DNA of 64,000 nucleotides. Origin: Valencia hispanica. Taxonomy: Eukaryota > Chordata > Actinopteri > Cyprinodontiformes > Valenciidae. This document shows positions 12,335 to 24,482 of the stretch, piece after piece. The notes under the pieces are model-generated. The model saw only the letters and a list, made by a program, of their open reading frames with translations. It had not been told where the DNA came from and did not search any database. Where the stretch lies: contig OY747701.1 of the NCBI GenBank assembly GCA_963556495.2, forward strand, positions 41,432,001-41,496,000, in the 5' to 3' direction. The translations under genes and the position numbers were made by a program. Numbering within the stretch: the stretch's first letter is position 1; each line of letters opens with the position of its first letter.

Positions 12335-12500
12335 TAGGGGGACTATATATCCCGTCATCCCTGGAAACTCCTTGGAATCCCCCAGAATGAGCTGCAGGAT
12401 GTCGCTGGGGAGAGAACTGTCTGAGGTTTCGTCCTCGACCTGTTGTCCCCGCGACCCGATCTTGGATAAGCGTAGGACAATGAATGAATGGATTTTTTAT
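12335..12500 (+). mobile_element. LINE 3'-end fragment (possibly RTE/Rex3-like)
   Basis: A short fragment resembling the 3' end of a common teleost LINE. The C-terminal region reads into CGCGACCCGATCTTGGATAA, then a degenerate GAATGAATGG tail in place of the usual GATG-type repeats. 5'-truncated, no frame. The clade is tentative. Confidence 0.5.
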
Positions 12501-12835
12501 AGTAAATACATAAATAAAAAAGGCTTCATTGAAGTTAGTTTTGCCATAATGGAGCAACAGACAACCCTCTCTTTCTGCTACCGATATAGCTTCTACTTAC
12601 ATAAACATGACCATTGGACCTGCTTAACAATAAATTTTTTAATTCAGCCAAAACAATATGAAAACAATTTTTCACACTTCTTTGAAAAGTGATCTGCCTT
12701 GAAGTTTTAAGAAATGTAATTGCTTTAAGCTGCACCCCAGAAATATACAACAACATTCTACAACTGCTTCCACAATCAGCACAATCAGGGTACAAGGGAG
12801 TGTGTCATGGTGCGTCATTGCCTAAAGCTTATTAA

Positions 12836-13325
12836 AGGAGCATGGGGCAGAATGAAGAAACGAAACTCACGAGCGACGCGGCCGGCCCTGCAAGTAACTG
12901 CAACCAGCCGCACGGGAGCGCGCACAAACGCTTCACAAAAAAAACATACCTCTTCACAGTGACATACTTCTTTTTCTAAGTGCCACTTTTTAGTGGGCTG
13001 TGAGTCGTCCTTGGTCGTTTCCCAGTTGCAGAAGAGAAGAATCTATTCTCACAATAAATCAATGGAGGTCTGCGACCATTTTTCTTCTTCTTTTAAAGCT
13101 GTCGAGAACGCGCAAGCCGTGTCAATTGACGTCACATCCGTAGGACAGTGCGGGAAATTCGGGCCCCGAACTGCAGCACATTTTGCAGCACACAGCCAGT
13201 TTAAGAAAATGGAGCGATACGTGGGTGGGCTCCTTCTTTTTGGTTTATAATGCTTCATCACCCAACAGCATTAAAAAACTGGACATGGATGTTTATTTTA
13301 TTTACAAATCCTGCCCCCTGTTCCT
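12836..13325. mobile_element. MITE flanked by TTAA
   Basis: A 490-bp element with 15-bp inverted termini, AGGAGCATGGGGCAG on the left and AGGAACAGGGGGCAG on the right (opposite strand), 13 of 15 identical. It is flanked by TTAA at 12832-12835 and 13326-13329. TTAA duplication is typical of piggyBac and Kolobok superfamilies; the purine-rich termini fit Kolobok better. The interior is unusually CpG-rich (around 12868-12930 and 13100-13180) compared with the AT-rich intron. No transposase frame. Confidence 0.75.
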
Positions 13326-14349
13326 TTAATAAAGCAACACGAGGATGGCTTACTACACAAAAACTTGTAATGTGAAAGTCTGCAAATTGTAGACAAAATG
13401 TTTTCCTTTCTTTAAAGTACTGGCCGGGTGGGTGGGTGCAAATAAAAATAGTTCAAGAAAATCATCTATATGAAGCACAAAAGTATCTAAATAAATATGT
13501 GATTTTATTATTTTAATTCAGTTGTGAAGTCCATTTATTTCTATTGTTTTGGCTGAAATGATGTTCGCAGAGTACTGTATGCTAGTATATTCATGTAAAG
13601 ACGAATGGAAGGATTAGTGTAAAGAAAAGTATGCTGTTCAGAGGTTTCTTGCTTAGCTGAGCAACCAATTACTGTGTGTCAGATTTTTCCAGGTGGACAA
13701 AATGACAACAGTGGAGTTGATTTTTGTTTTGGTTGTCAAGTTTCTCATTGTTCATCTGAGAACAGTAGATAGTCTATGTTCAGCTTCTGCACATACTGTG
13801 TCCTGCGGGGGACAGATTTAAGTCTACCGGCCCACTGAGACCAAGATTGCATGAGGATGCGTGAAGTTTCCAACAGTTACCAGCTCATCGGTGCCCTGTG
13901 TGTATCACAGTGTGTGTTTTCATGTATGCATACTGTGTGACTGAATGAAACTTCAGTGCTCACTCTCACTACACTTTCTGTATGTGTTTGTGTTTAAACA
14001 TGCGCAAATTGTTTCATGCTGGGCAACGCAAGTGCTCCCTTGTAGTGCTTTCTGAGTGTGTGCGCTTGTTTATGTTTGTGTGCCCGCATCTCAAACTGTT
14101 CCGCACCATACGGACAGACGACAGCCAAAATGAACATGGGCCCCCTGTGATGGCTTTGGCCAGGCTGAAACAATACACACAAGAAATGCGCAGAACGCAA
14201 ACTGTCTTGCACTCACACACCCAAACACACACACATCCACCAGGTGACCCAATTACACAGAGATGCGCAACGAGATGGAAACAAATCTACCCAGAAAACC
14301 AGTTAATTTAAAAGAGCTTAAAGACACACACAGGATACACATTCTCCTC

Positions 14350-14380
<31 letters not shown>

Positions 14381-14605
14381 CATGCGTACACATTGTGGCC
14401 TCTTAGACTACACACATTGTGTTTAGAGCTGACATAACATAGACCTCTAAATCATATGCTTAGTTTCAGCATTCAAGGCCAAAAGTCCTCTAGAGTTAGA
14501 GCACCAAGGATAAGGTTTTTGACTGATACCAAGTCTTGGTTTTAGTTGAGGTCTGACATGGCAATTCCAAGCTTCAGTTTCCTTGATAGAGGCAGTGGTT
14601 TTCAA
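13326..14605. other. Intron segment, no gene seen
   Basis: Intron sequence with GT/CA-rich tracts at 13895-14090 and 14210-14380. The overlapping open frames on both strands at 13980-14310 show no family resemblance and are not called. Confidence 0.55.
14350..14378. repeat. CA dinucleotide microsatellite
   Basis: About 14 uninterrupted CA units. Confidence 0.92.
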
Positions 14606-14941
14606 TAGGAATGCACCAATATGAAAAATTGGGCCGATACCAATATTAATATTGTTGTTATGGCCGATAGCCAAACTTGACCGATATTATACATGCTTCC
14701 CTGCATGTCATGTAAAAGTGACCACACCACCTACATTGCTTCTCTGCTTCAGTCATACACCCTATAATCCTGTGCTGCATCACTATCACTGTCTCATGAC
14801 CACACAAATACCACACGATCAACCCCTTGCTGTCCCGAAACACAATTGGCAACAAGATGGAAATAGACATTGGTTATTAAAATCGACTCAGTTTTACCTA
14901 TTGGACCGATACAGATAATGCTGATAAATCATGCATCCATA
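14606..14941. mobile_element. hAT-like MITE of the GGATGCACCGAT type
   Basis: A roughly 335-bp element with termini TAGGAATGCACCAAT (left) and TATGGATGCATGATT (right, opposite strand). The subterminal GGCCGATA motifs are characteristic of a common teleost MITE. Possible decayed 8-bp flanks are GTTTTCAA and GTTCTGAG (5 of 8 or fewer identical). A second, shorter copy of the same type lies at 23253-23490. Confidence 0.6.
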
Positions 14942-15637
14942 GTTCTGAGTAACAAAATACATCCTCTCTTATGTATTAAAGCTCATGTGGCTAACCTTTA
15001 ACTGAGTGCGACTAAACTCAAAACAAAGAGCATCAAAGAGCATGCCGTTAGTACATACTGAAGGTTGTGGGAGTTCTTAGTTTTTATACATTTAATGAAT
15101 ATACATAATCCCATTTGATTAATAGAGATGTTCCCAAGTCCATTTTCCCAAGTTTAAAAGAAGTTCTGAGTCCGTGAGGGTCAACTCCTAGCCTTCATCA
15201 AATTTACTCCAAAGTCCATTTACATTATTATCATTAAAGGTTTAATTTAACACATAATCTTAAAAAATAGTAACCTTTTTTCAGGATATTCAGTTCAACA
15301 TGTAAAAAACATTTGAAGTGCTGTAAATTATTTTTTTAATATTATTATCCTACTAAAAATACACATTTATGTAAGAAGACTAGCAGTAATAGGTTACCAT
15401 TTATTGTTAAATATCCAAATAAATAAAACAGGAAGTGCTTATATTTTGTCTTTTCTAAGTGTCTTTCTAACAATAGTATCTTAACAATGAGAGAATAGGA
15501 TGTCAAAGGTATAAGCTACATTTGTTTTAAATTCACAAATAAATAAATGCTTTCTCTGTGGTAGCATTACATTAAAGCAGATGATCTTGGAAGCTGCAGT
15601 TAAGGTCTTTCAAGGGCACAAAATGCTACAAAAACTA

Positions 15638-15730
15638 ATTTAATTAAATTCAGTTTGTTTATATAGCACTAATTCATAACAATTCTCTCATGGGACTTTT
15701 CTGAGAACCACGTATTCTACATATCTTTTG
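15638..15730 (-). mobile_element. L2-like LINE or SINE 3'-tail fragment
   Basis: AAATTCAGTTTGTTTATATA followed by GCACTAATTCATAAC is the reverse complement of the 3' terminus seen intact at 44145-44186 (GAATTGGCGCTATATAAATA). A heavily truncated, diverged insertion on the minus strand. Confidence 0.6.
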
Positions 15731-17383
15731 TAGACAATAATTTAACTCAGAGGAGGCATCATATCACACTTGAGTTCTAAACACTGAATATGAGTCGAGT
15801 CTCAAGTCTTTCACTCTTCATGTCTCTGCTTTGCTTTTTCTTTATGTTTCATGCACAACGATAGAAGCCAGAAATAATATATTTGGTCAAATATTTTACA
15901 ATGATCGAGTTGTGATTGCTGTCTGGACACATTTTCTACTATAGACTGTAACTTTTTTCCACCCAAACACTGTGACAAAGGGCTTTCCTAAGATGCAAAA
16001 AATGCCTTCTCTGAAGTATGACCTACTTTATCCAACCCATCCAATAAAGTAGCCCATGACCTCATCTACAATAACATTCAACTTTTGCTAAAGATATAAA
16101 TATTTCATGACAAAAAACTACATTTAAAGGCTGATCACAATTTTTAAACAAACAACCCTCCAGTGTGCGCATATTGATTAGTGTAAAGCTGAAAACATTG
16201 AAGTTCTGGATCGTTTCACTTAAAGACCATTTCAGAATATTTTATTTTTTAAATTTTAAATAGTAAACCAAAATACATAGATCACCTTAGTTGGTTTTAG
16301 CACTCTTCTTCAACCCCGCTTCATAAAATAAATGTAAGAAACAAACACATAGGAGTTCAAAACTTTGATTTTCAATTTAGTCACATTTACTAAAGATATT
16401 TTACAAACACAATTGTACGCCTGGATCCTCATCGTCTCTAAGATTCTTGGTTAAAATATCTTATCCCCATTTCATCCCCCTCCCCCCCTTGAGCTCTCTT
16501 TCCTTCACCAACCCCCCTTTTCTCCATGCGGCCTGGGGGAGAGCAGAGCAGTCATAGGGCTGCGGTAGCCTCTAATCAGTGTGAACAGCCAGCTAATTAC
16601 CAAACCCTCAGCCCTGCCTGACTGTTAATTGCATACATTAGACACCATCAGCAGCACTGCAAGATTAACACTTAAAATCTTCCCATTGCTGTAGTGAAGA
16701 TGAGTGCTCTGTAAGTGTGTGTGTAAAAGACACAGACGCAGAAGAGAAGAAGCATAGTGTGTGTATGTGTTTTTTTTTTTTGGGTGTGTGTGCTGTCTCT
16801 GTGGTTGCGGGTGCTAATATTTAACACTTAATTAGACCCAAAATGATATTGTCTCAACACGAAGGCGGTGTCTGGTGCTTTAGCTGTTGCCGTAGTTGGG
16901 TTTCTTGGGTGGGGGCAGCTGGTCGTTGAGGTCGTCGAGGGCAACCCCAAGTCTCCGTGGAGACGACAGATGGAGTGACATTAAGAGAATCGCAGTGGAG
17001 CCATTTCAAATAATAAAATATCAATATTTACATTTTAATTACCTACTTCCAGCTCCACCAGGGCAGAGTCAAGGAGGGTGTGTGTGTGTGTGGCTAAGTA
17101 TGAGCACTGTAAGCTCCACTGAGGCCAAGTCTTGACTCCACATAGAGACCAGAGACCTGCTCAAGGGATAACCTTCAGTTCTACTTAATGATTTTTACTG
17201 AAAAAAATATATTGCAACGGTCCACACTTTATTTTTCAACCCTTCACTACCAATATTCTTCTCACTTTTTCCTTTACTTAAATCATCCTTCTTTTTCTTC
17301 ATCCTCCACCTTTGCATCCCGCTATTCCCTCCATCAATATAATGCTGACGCAGGCCGGATTGACCACTCTGAGTGTTTGAGCA

Positions 17384-17402
17384 TGTGTGTGTGTGTGTGT
17401 GT
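17384..17402. repeat. GT dinucleotide microsatellite
   Basis: About nine TG units. Confidence 0.8.
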
Positions 17403-18400
17403 CCACAAATCTGTCCGGGGAATTAACTGTGTATACACACAGCTGAGCAGCTTACAAAGTCACGCTTCCTGTCTGTCTCTCTCTGACAAACACACATAAC
17501 ACATGTAATACTGCTGGCCATTATTAATAGTTACAAACTTAAAATGTAACAGGAGTCATTGTTGATAGAACACCAATCGGGTAAACCATTATGACAGACT
17601 GCCTGTTATGGTGTTAGTCCATGTTTTGCTGCTAAAACAGATTCAAGTCATCAAGGCATGAACTCCACTAGACCCCTGAATGTGTGCTGTTTTGTCTGAC
17701 ACAAAGAAGTTAGCAGCAGATCATTTAAGTCCCATAAGTTGCAAAGTTGGGCCTCCATAGATTGGACTTGTTTGTCTAGCACATCATTGACTGAATTGAG
17801 ATCTTGGGAACCGGAGCCGAAGTCAACATTCAGGGATGGCATAGGCACTTTTATTAGTCTGCTGCTTTGCAGCCCCAAACGCACAAGCTGCGACATTATG
17901 ATACGTTCCTATCAGAACCAGCTATAGATTCTTCAGCAATTTGATATATGGCAGTTCATCTGTCTATTTGGACCACGTGGGCAAGTCTTTACTACTCACA
18001 TGCATCACTGGATCACCCCGCTGCCTTGTTTTGATCACTTTTGGCAGAAACGGACTCCTGTAGCCCAAGGACACCCCAACAGAGTTTCAGTTTTAGGGAC
18101 CTCATCATCCAGCCATGAGATTATGGTCCTTCAAGATTCTTTATTCACTGTCAATTTCTCTATGAGTGCAAACACACAGGGGAGTATAAATGCAGTTTCT
18201 GCTCTCTTCTTTCGGTGCAAGAATACAATAAGATAAAAATAGACTAAAGTTAAAAATACTTTGATATAATCAATAAAATACACGGAATATATGTCTTTGT
18301 CCAACATGTCTATGGTAATGATCTAAAAATCTCAACGTACAAATACCAATGGCTGGAGTTGACAGAGTGCAGATGAGTAAAGGTACAAACAACAGCTTTA

Positions 18401-18911
18401 GTCGTGTTTCCACTATTGGAACTTCAGGGAATCTTTATCTGACAGGGTAAATCTGTTGGCCCGCTCCTTTTAGCTGTCGTGTCTCCATACAAATTTAGCC
18501 CTTTAAGGAATTTGCTAAGATGTCAGCAATTTCACAACTCTTTCGTCAGAGAGTAGCATCAACGATCAGAGCCAAAAGGCGCCCACAGCAGCAGAAATAA
18601 CAAGAGATCAACATGGAAAAAGCAGGGCTGGTTGCTTCGTTTCTGTTTGCTAAGTTGTTATCAAAAAACTCTTCTTATTTTACAAAGCTGGTTGTTTGGC
18701 AACATTTTCTCATTTCCCACTGAATTACAACCATTCAGCATGACTTAACCATAGCAACTCTATGGGGCCATTTCTGAGTATATATAGACTGAGTTGGTAC
18801 CTGAAATGACCTGGGAAACTACCCTGTCTGGCCAGGTGGTGTAGTGGAGACATGCACACACCGTGAAGATCCGGTAAAGTTACCCCTAAGTTCCAATAGT
18901 GGAAATGTCCC
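18401..18911 (+). mobile_element. MITE family A, copy 1 (PIF/Harbinger-like)
   Basis: A roughly 511-bp non-coding element. The left end contains TTTCCACTATTGGAACTT and the right end carries its exact 18-base inverse, ending GGAAATGTCCC. Flanks are TTA on the left and TTT on the right, compatible with a decayed TTA duplication. It shares the internal blocks GACAGGGTAAATCTGTTGG, GCCAAAAGGCGCCCACAGC and AATTACAACCATTCAGCATG with copies at 31331 and 38672. Confidence 0.7.
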
Positions 18912-18949
18912 TTTTGATGTAGATTTATGTAGAAGTGCTCAAAAAGTGC

Positions 18950-19340
18950 TCAAAAGTGCTCAAACTATGTGCAACAATTGCAGGAGCCGTCTATGAAGAA
19001 CGGCTGAGGTAGGGTACTAGTGTGAGTTACGATCCAACGGCAGGTGGTAAAGGGGGCAGGGGGGGAGGAAGTGAACAGAGTGCAGCATCCTGACAGCTTG
19101 GTGGACAAAGCTGTTTACCACTCTGGTAAAGCGGGCCCAGAGGCTCCGGTACCTTCCTCCTGAAGGCAGGAGGCTGAAGTGAAAGTGGAAGGGGTGGGTG
19201 GTGTCACCAGCAATGCTGATAGCTCTGTGGGTGAGGCAAGTGGTGAAGATGTCTATGAGGGCGAGCAGAGGGCCACAAATGGTCCTGCTGGCTGTTTTTA
19301 CAATGTGCACCAAAGTGTTTCGGCAGGACAAAGTCAAATT
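18950..19340 (-). mobile_element. LINE reverse-transcriptase C-terminal fragment
   Basis: On the minus strand the frame includes DTTHPFHFHFSLLPSGGRYR and FVHQAVRMLHSV. These resemble the conserved C-terminal segment (HPLF-type, LLPSGRRYR) of teleost non-LTR retrotransposon ORF2 proteins. The fragment is 5'-truncated and lacks the catalytic domain. The clade is not assigned. Confidence 0.6.
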
Positions 19341-19416
19341 GCTTGCTGTCTAATTTATCCCACCCAATATTATTCACTTTACCCGTCAGTGGTCATAAGT
19401 ATTTGCCCAATATGTA

Positions 19417-21789
19417 TAATTAGGACATTTCATACAATATTTGTTCATATTTGTTGGCAGCTACCCTTTCATGGTAGAGCTAGTGTTACTTTGTGTTTAC
19501 AAATGTATTAGAAAGTAGTGTAAAAACACCAAAGTATGCACTGCAAGGCATAATTGGTGTATCAGCAGAATCTTACTGACTGTGGCTTTAAAACAAACCC
19601 AGTGGTCCTCATCCAGGCCTGGTGTCCCTATATGAGATTATGCGGGTGTGTTGATTCTATCTGTCTAATCCCCTGTAGCTTCCATAAAGGGAGCACCACT
19701 GAAACTCCACGGGGATTAATTTACCATTCACAGATTAGAGATATGTTTGCCAAAATCACCATTGAGAACCCAGTCAGCTAAAGGACAGGCTTCAACCACT
19801 GATGCGATGCAGAAAAAAAGAAAGGGAAGGGAGTGAAAGACATAAACAGACGGATACAGCGGCAAAGATAAAAATGAATCCACATGGAGCCTCCTTTCCC
19901 GAAGCATCATGTCTTAATGTCGTTGCTTGAAGACAAGAACATTAGACCTCATTCTGGCTCCTCATCTGGGCCTGAAAAACCCTGGGCTGAAAATCTTAAT
20001 TAATTGTCCAATAGTGCTGTGGGGTCATTATGCATTGCAATAAAGAAGCGTGTAATTATGAGATTTAACAGCCATTACCAAGGCCAGGAACTCATATGTC
20101 ATCATCAGCAACCAAGCCAGTGGTTTGGTTCGGATGTGTGTGTGGCTCAATAGACAACACACTCACAATGCACATGGATACACACTACAATGTGGAAATA
20201 TAGTGGTCAGACAACTAGGAGAAAACTACCTTTTATATTACGGAACAAGTACTTGTGTGCTAATGTACAAGAATGCATGTAGACTAACAGAAAACATGAA
20301 AACTGAAAAGAAAACTACAAACTGGAAAGATTACACGCTGAGTCACATACTCATAGGCACTGAACACAAGCCCATCAGTCTGACCCAGACAATAAGGCAG
20401 CCAGCTGTTATAGCAGCCTGCAGATGAAACATCCCATCAAGATTAAGCTGACACAAAAATACACATATTATTACTACTGTGCGTGTATGTTTGTTTTTAC
20501 TTCTGGGTGCCCTGTAAACCAATGAGAGGAGAAGCCACAGTCATTGTCCACACAGCAGGTGGAAAATGGCAAACTCTTGCAGGAATTACGTGACGTGCAA
20601 AGGCACGTAGTCAACTACATCCGTATTTAGTCCAGTTTCTAAAACGACAGACATATTAACAAATGTGCAGTCCTTTACTGAAGAGGCTTTAATTTGTTTA
20701 TCTGTGACTTGTTTCTACTTTTTACGTTGTTTCCAGCTGGTGACTCTTATTCTTCAAACCTATTTTCCCATCTGCTTATGTCCTGATGGAACCCTCTAGT
20801 ATGCTATTTAAAAAGGGTGAACAGGGAAGCACAGGGGGGAGAAAATAAAGGCAGAAAAGAAAAGATCAGCAAGAAGGAGAAGGTAGGGGGAGAGTAAAAT
20901 GAAGTGGACTAAGGAGGAACAAAAAGTGAGAAAGGAATAGATATAAGGATGGAGAGGAGCGAGGCAGGGAAAGAATAACCATTTCATGCCTGTCTGTGAA
21001 CTTTGCATGAACCGAGATAAAATAATGTGAAGCCATGACGAGCCTGTCCTTCCTTCCGCTAGATTTGCAGTATGCATACCTTAGGTGTGTGATATGTATG
21101 TGTGTGTGTGTGTGTAGGTGGCTGAACCTCTTTGTGAGCTCTTGGTGTGTGTATCTGTGTGTGCGCTTCAACAGATAGACCAGGATGATGATGATTTGAA
21201 ATGGAGTTTGGCCTGTGCGTAATTATGATCATCTATCTTTATGCCCCGCCAGCATATCATATCACATCATATCATTTCTCTCTTTTTCCGTCAGGACAAC
21301 TGCACAACTACACAAACACACAGACAAAAACTGACAAACACAAAAGCAAATTGAAAGTAGTAAAAGCTGACTGTTGCTAGTAATGACTCGGATGATGATG
21401 GGCTCAGATGGTCTGTTGATTTATTTGTTACTGCTTGTCTGGTTTGACGTCTCATAAAACTGTGTGAGTCTGTGTCTACATGTACAGCTGCTTCTTTGGA
21501 AATGTGTGTATTTTTGAATTGCTTCTTTGTGAAAACATGGATGACATTGTTAGGAGTTTGTGTAAAAGGGATCGTGTGCACACTTGTGTTTGCAACCTTT
21601 ATGTGTGCGTTTGTGTGTGACAGAGAATATTTGACAAAGAGTGGTCAGGATTCTCAGATTGCAATCCGTCTTTCATAGATTAAAAAACATATTAATTTAA
21701 ATTGCAAATGTAATTAGTTTAATAAGAAAACTAAGCATTACAAAGCAATGCTGAGCAACAATATCGCAAATGCTTTTTTTAACACCTCT
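19417..21789. other. Intron segment, no gene seen
   Basis: No exon or assignable element. Features are a homeodomain-rich block at about 19995-20075, a purine-rich tract at 20815-20975 and a GT run at 21099-21115. Confidence 0.55.
21099..21115. repeat. GT dinucleotide microsatellite
   Basis: About eight TG units. Confidence 0.75.
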
Positions 21790-22111
21790 CTCACCTTTCA
21801 CAGGAATTACAGTTGCAAGTATTTTGAGTATTTTTGTATCAGCTTTGCACATTTAGTCTGTCAAACTCAATGGCAAGCATCAATTGTCCAATTTTGCCAC
21901 ATATTCTAAATTCTAACAGATATGGTTCAATCTAAGACTCTCTGACAATCTGACCTGCAGGAAAGTGAACCTCCACCACCGTCTCTTGTCTTCTGCAGCC
22001 TCTAGGATTGTCTGATATTTAGCTCTATCCATCTTCCTATCAACGTTAAACAGCTTCCCACACATCCCTACAGCATGATGCTGCCACCTTCATGTTTCAG
22101 AGAGTGGAATT

Positions 22112-23937
22112 TAGGCTGGATTACCCAATAGGTATTATGGGCACAGGCCCAGGGGCCCATGCCCATTGGGGGGCCCACGTGAGCAGTTTAAGGAAGAAAA
22201 AAATTGTCTTGAAGTTTCAAATATCACAGAGATAACCAATAAGATCCAAACTATTTTTTTAACCTTAACAGAGTTACATGGTTCCTAAGGCGCAAATGAG
22301 GAAACCATGGTAACATGCCCTGCCCCTACCCCAGCAGGTGGCACTCCACTGATTGTAACCGAGAGTCGTCCTAAGAGAATCGAAAATGAGCGATGCTAAA
22401 TAAAAAGGCGGTTTCTATAAGCGAAAGAGAAAAAGATGAGAAGAAGACTTGTTCATTAAAAAGTCTGGCATCTATTGACACGTTCTTTTATGGAGGAACA
22501 TCAGGAGGAAGAAGACATTGTGGATGATGGTGTGCCAATTAACTTGTTTGTAGGAGCCTGCCCTGTTAGCTGTACAACACAACCTGAGGCTAGCTGTAGC
22601 AGAGGCAGTTCAGACTTGGATTATCCAGTGAGGGACTCAGCATTGTGGGGTACCATTAACCAAAATGCTTGCACTGTTATTATCGATCATGGAGCTGCTG
22701 CTTATCATATTTGGGCAACCAGATATCCAGCATCATCTTGTGATCGGGGTTGATGATCTGCTGTGCTGTCACTTCTCAAGTGGAGAAAAAGTCTCTCCAG
22801 ACTGGATCACATATTCAGCAATCAAAGGTTAATATCTTTTTTTTCCCCTGAATGTTATGTGGAACAAATAAAACCAGTTCATTAGTGGTTTATCTGACTG
22901 GAAACATCCTGAACGCATGTGTGACCATGAGAAAAGCTCAGATCATCACATCACTGTGCTAGCATTAGCTCAGCACATATCGGCTACTGGCAGCGGGACT
23001 CAAAGCTGAACTAGAGGAACAGCTGGAGGTAGAGGAGCAGTACTGGTGGGAGCTGCTCAGGCGGGTTGTAGCTGTCATTCATTATTTAGTTGAAAGAGAT
23101 CTGCTTTTCTGTGGTGATGATGAATTACCTGTATCAAAACTCAGTGTTAACTTTCTTGGCATTTTGGATCCTGTCTCTCAGTTTGGTCATTTACTTAGTG
23201 AGCACATGAAAATATGGGCAGAAGCACATCATTGAGGTCCGAGTCAAATGTAGGGATGCACCGATCTAAAAATTTGCAGCAATGCCGATAGTTCATATTA
23301 ATATTACTGTTATTGTCAATAACCAATATTTACAATCTTATTTATATCACATAAGTCTCTTTCAAAGATGGAAATAAACAGCAGTTTTTAATATTGGCCC
23401 TGTATTGCATGTTGGAACAATACGATGTTAAAAATGACTAACATTGGCTGATACCAATGTTATTGCCAATGTATCGTGGATTCCTAGATAAAAGCCACAT
23501 TGTCATGGTTTTTGCCATAAGAAACTGGAGAGGAGGAGGAAAGAGACAATAGGACAGAATGGAGTCTAAAGCCATGCAAGGCAGGAGAGGAGAGAAACAG
23601 GACCTCTGAAAGGAATGAAAAAGAAAAGAAAAATTAACCGGTATGAGTGTGTTTTTGCAATTAAGTTGTGTATTATATTACTACACTGTAATCTGCATTG
23701 TTGTCCTGGCAGCATGTGTTTACATAGGCAAGCAAGATAAACTACTGTGTAGGGGTTTGATATTGTTGCCATCAGAGAAGAACTGTAGTTTTACAAGAAA
23801 GTGGTGAAAATCCTGTTTACAGTAAATTACAATATTACCTTTTCAAGTGGTGGCGGGGGGTGGGGTGGGGACAAAGTTTTTAAGAGGCCCTTAAGCACTT
23901 TGTGTCCAGGGGCCTCTGCTATCATAATCAGGCCCTG
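22112..23937 (+). mobile_element. hAT relic with ZMYM/DUF4371-like transposase remains
   Basis: Inserted in the Tc1 relic. Imperfect termini are TAGGCTGGATTACCC (left) and CAGGGCCTGATTATG (right, opposite strand), of the CAGGGCCGGATTA type. The plus strand from about 22387 resembles the basic N-terminus of hAT/ZMYM-type transposases. Sequence at 23035-23220 encodes a decayed WW-LLRRVVAVIHYLVERDL-like segment and a later NFLGILDPVSQFGH-like segment, matching the DUF4371 region pattern. The middle and the C-terminal dimerisation region are missing. A further MITE sits inside at 23253-23490. No clear 8-bp duplication was found. Confidence 0.55.
23253..23490. mobile_element. Short hAT-like MITE inside the hAT relic
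   Basis: Starts TAGGGATGCACCGAT and ends, on the opposite strand, TAGGAATCCACGATAC. It is the same type as 14606-14941, internally shortened. It is the innermost element of the nest. Confidence 0.55.
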
Positions 23938-24091
23938 GTGATGTGCGGTGTTAGTTTTCTGCCATACATAGCACTTAAAACATCAGATACTGAAGTCCTG
24001 CTTCCAAATGCACACTGTGTCCTTTACATGGCTTGTGGCAAACTAAAAATGTGAGTTCTTATGCCTTTATCCTAAGCTGTTCTTCCACAAG

Positions 24092-24482
24092 GCAAGGCAA
24101 TTTTATTTGTATAGCACATTTACAACAACAAGGCAATTCGAGGTGCTTTGGGGGATTAGGGAATAGAGTAAAAGCAGCAAAAAAGCATGAAACACACAAA
24201 ACATGGCACATTAAAATATTACTCAAAGGCATCTTTAAACAGATGGGTTTTAGCCTCGATTTAAAACAGCCCAGCATTTCAGCAGCTTTGCAGTTGTCTG
24301 GAAGTTTGTTCCAGATTAGAAGAGCATAGAAACTGAAAGCTGCTTCTCCATGTTTGGATCTAATTCTAGGGATGCTGAGTAGACTGGAATTAGAGGACCT
24401 GAGTGGTCTGGGGGGTTGGTATAGTGACAGCAAGTCTTCAACATACTTTGGTGCTAAGGAGCACGAATAACAGTTTTCCATT
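24092..24482 (-). mobile_element. L2-like LINE 3' fragment inserted in the Tc1 relic
   Basis: The minus strand encodes SLYQPPRPLRSSNSSLLSIP, HGEAAFSFYALLIWNKLPDN and a short tail before a stop. This is the C-terminal end of a teleost LINE ORF2. The 3' untranslated tail reads, on the plus strand, GGCAATTTTATTTGTATAGC. It parallels the C-terminus of the LINE at 41919-44186 but is a different, more diverged lineage. 5'-truncated. Confidence 0.7.

Larger units (their letters stand above)
14942..17565. other. Intron segment, mostly unique AT-rich sequence
   Basis: No exon seen. Contains an L2-like tail (15638-15730) and a pyrimidine-rich stretch at 16440-16530. A homeodomain-rich block follows at 16570-16660, then GT tracts at 16710-16790, 17075-17092 and 17384-17402. 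Confidence 0.5.
17566..19416. mobile_element. Composite TIR-element relic interrupted by a MITE and a LINE fragment
   Basis: The outer element has imperfect inverted termini. The left is ACACCAATCGGGTAAACC at 17570 and the right, opposite strand, is ATACATATTGGGCAAATAC; 18 of 26 positions match when extended to TATGAC. The left half (17566 to about 18390) encodes on the minus strand a frame with VLDKQVQSMEAQLCNLWDL and HTFRGLVEF, the decayed C-terminus of a transposase-type protein. Further minus-strand sequence resumes at 19341-19416 (AATTTATCCCACCCA). Between these lie copy 1 of the three-copy MITE family (18401-18911) and a LINE fragment (18950-19340). Superfamily of the outer element not assigned. 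Confidence 0.55.

Noticed and set aside
13982..14311. 109-codon plus-strand frame
   Set aside because: CA/GT-rich composition with overlapping frames on both strands; no domain.
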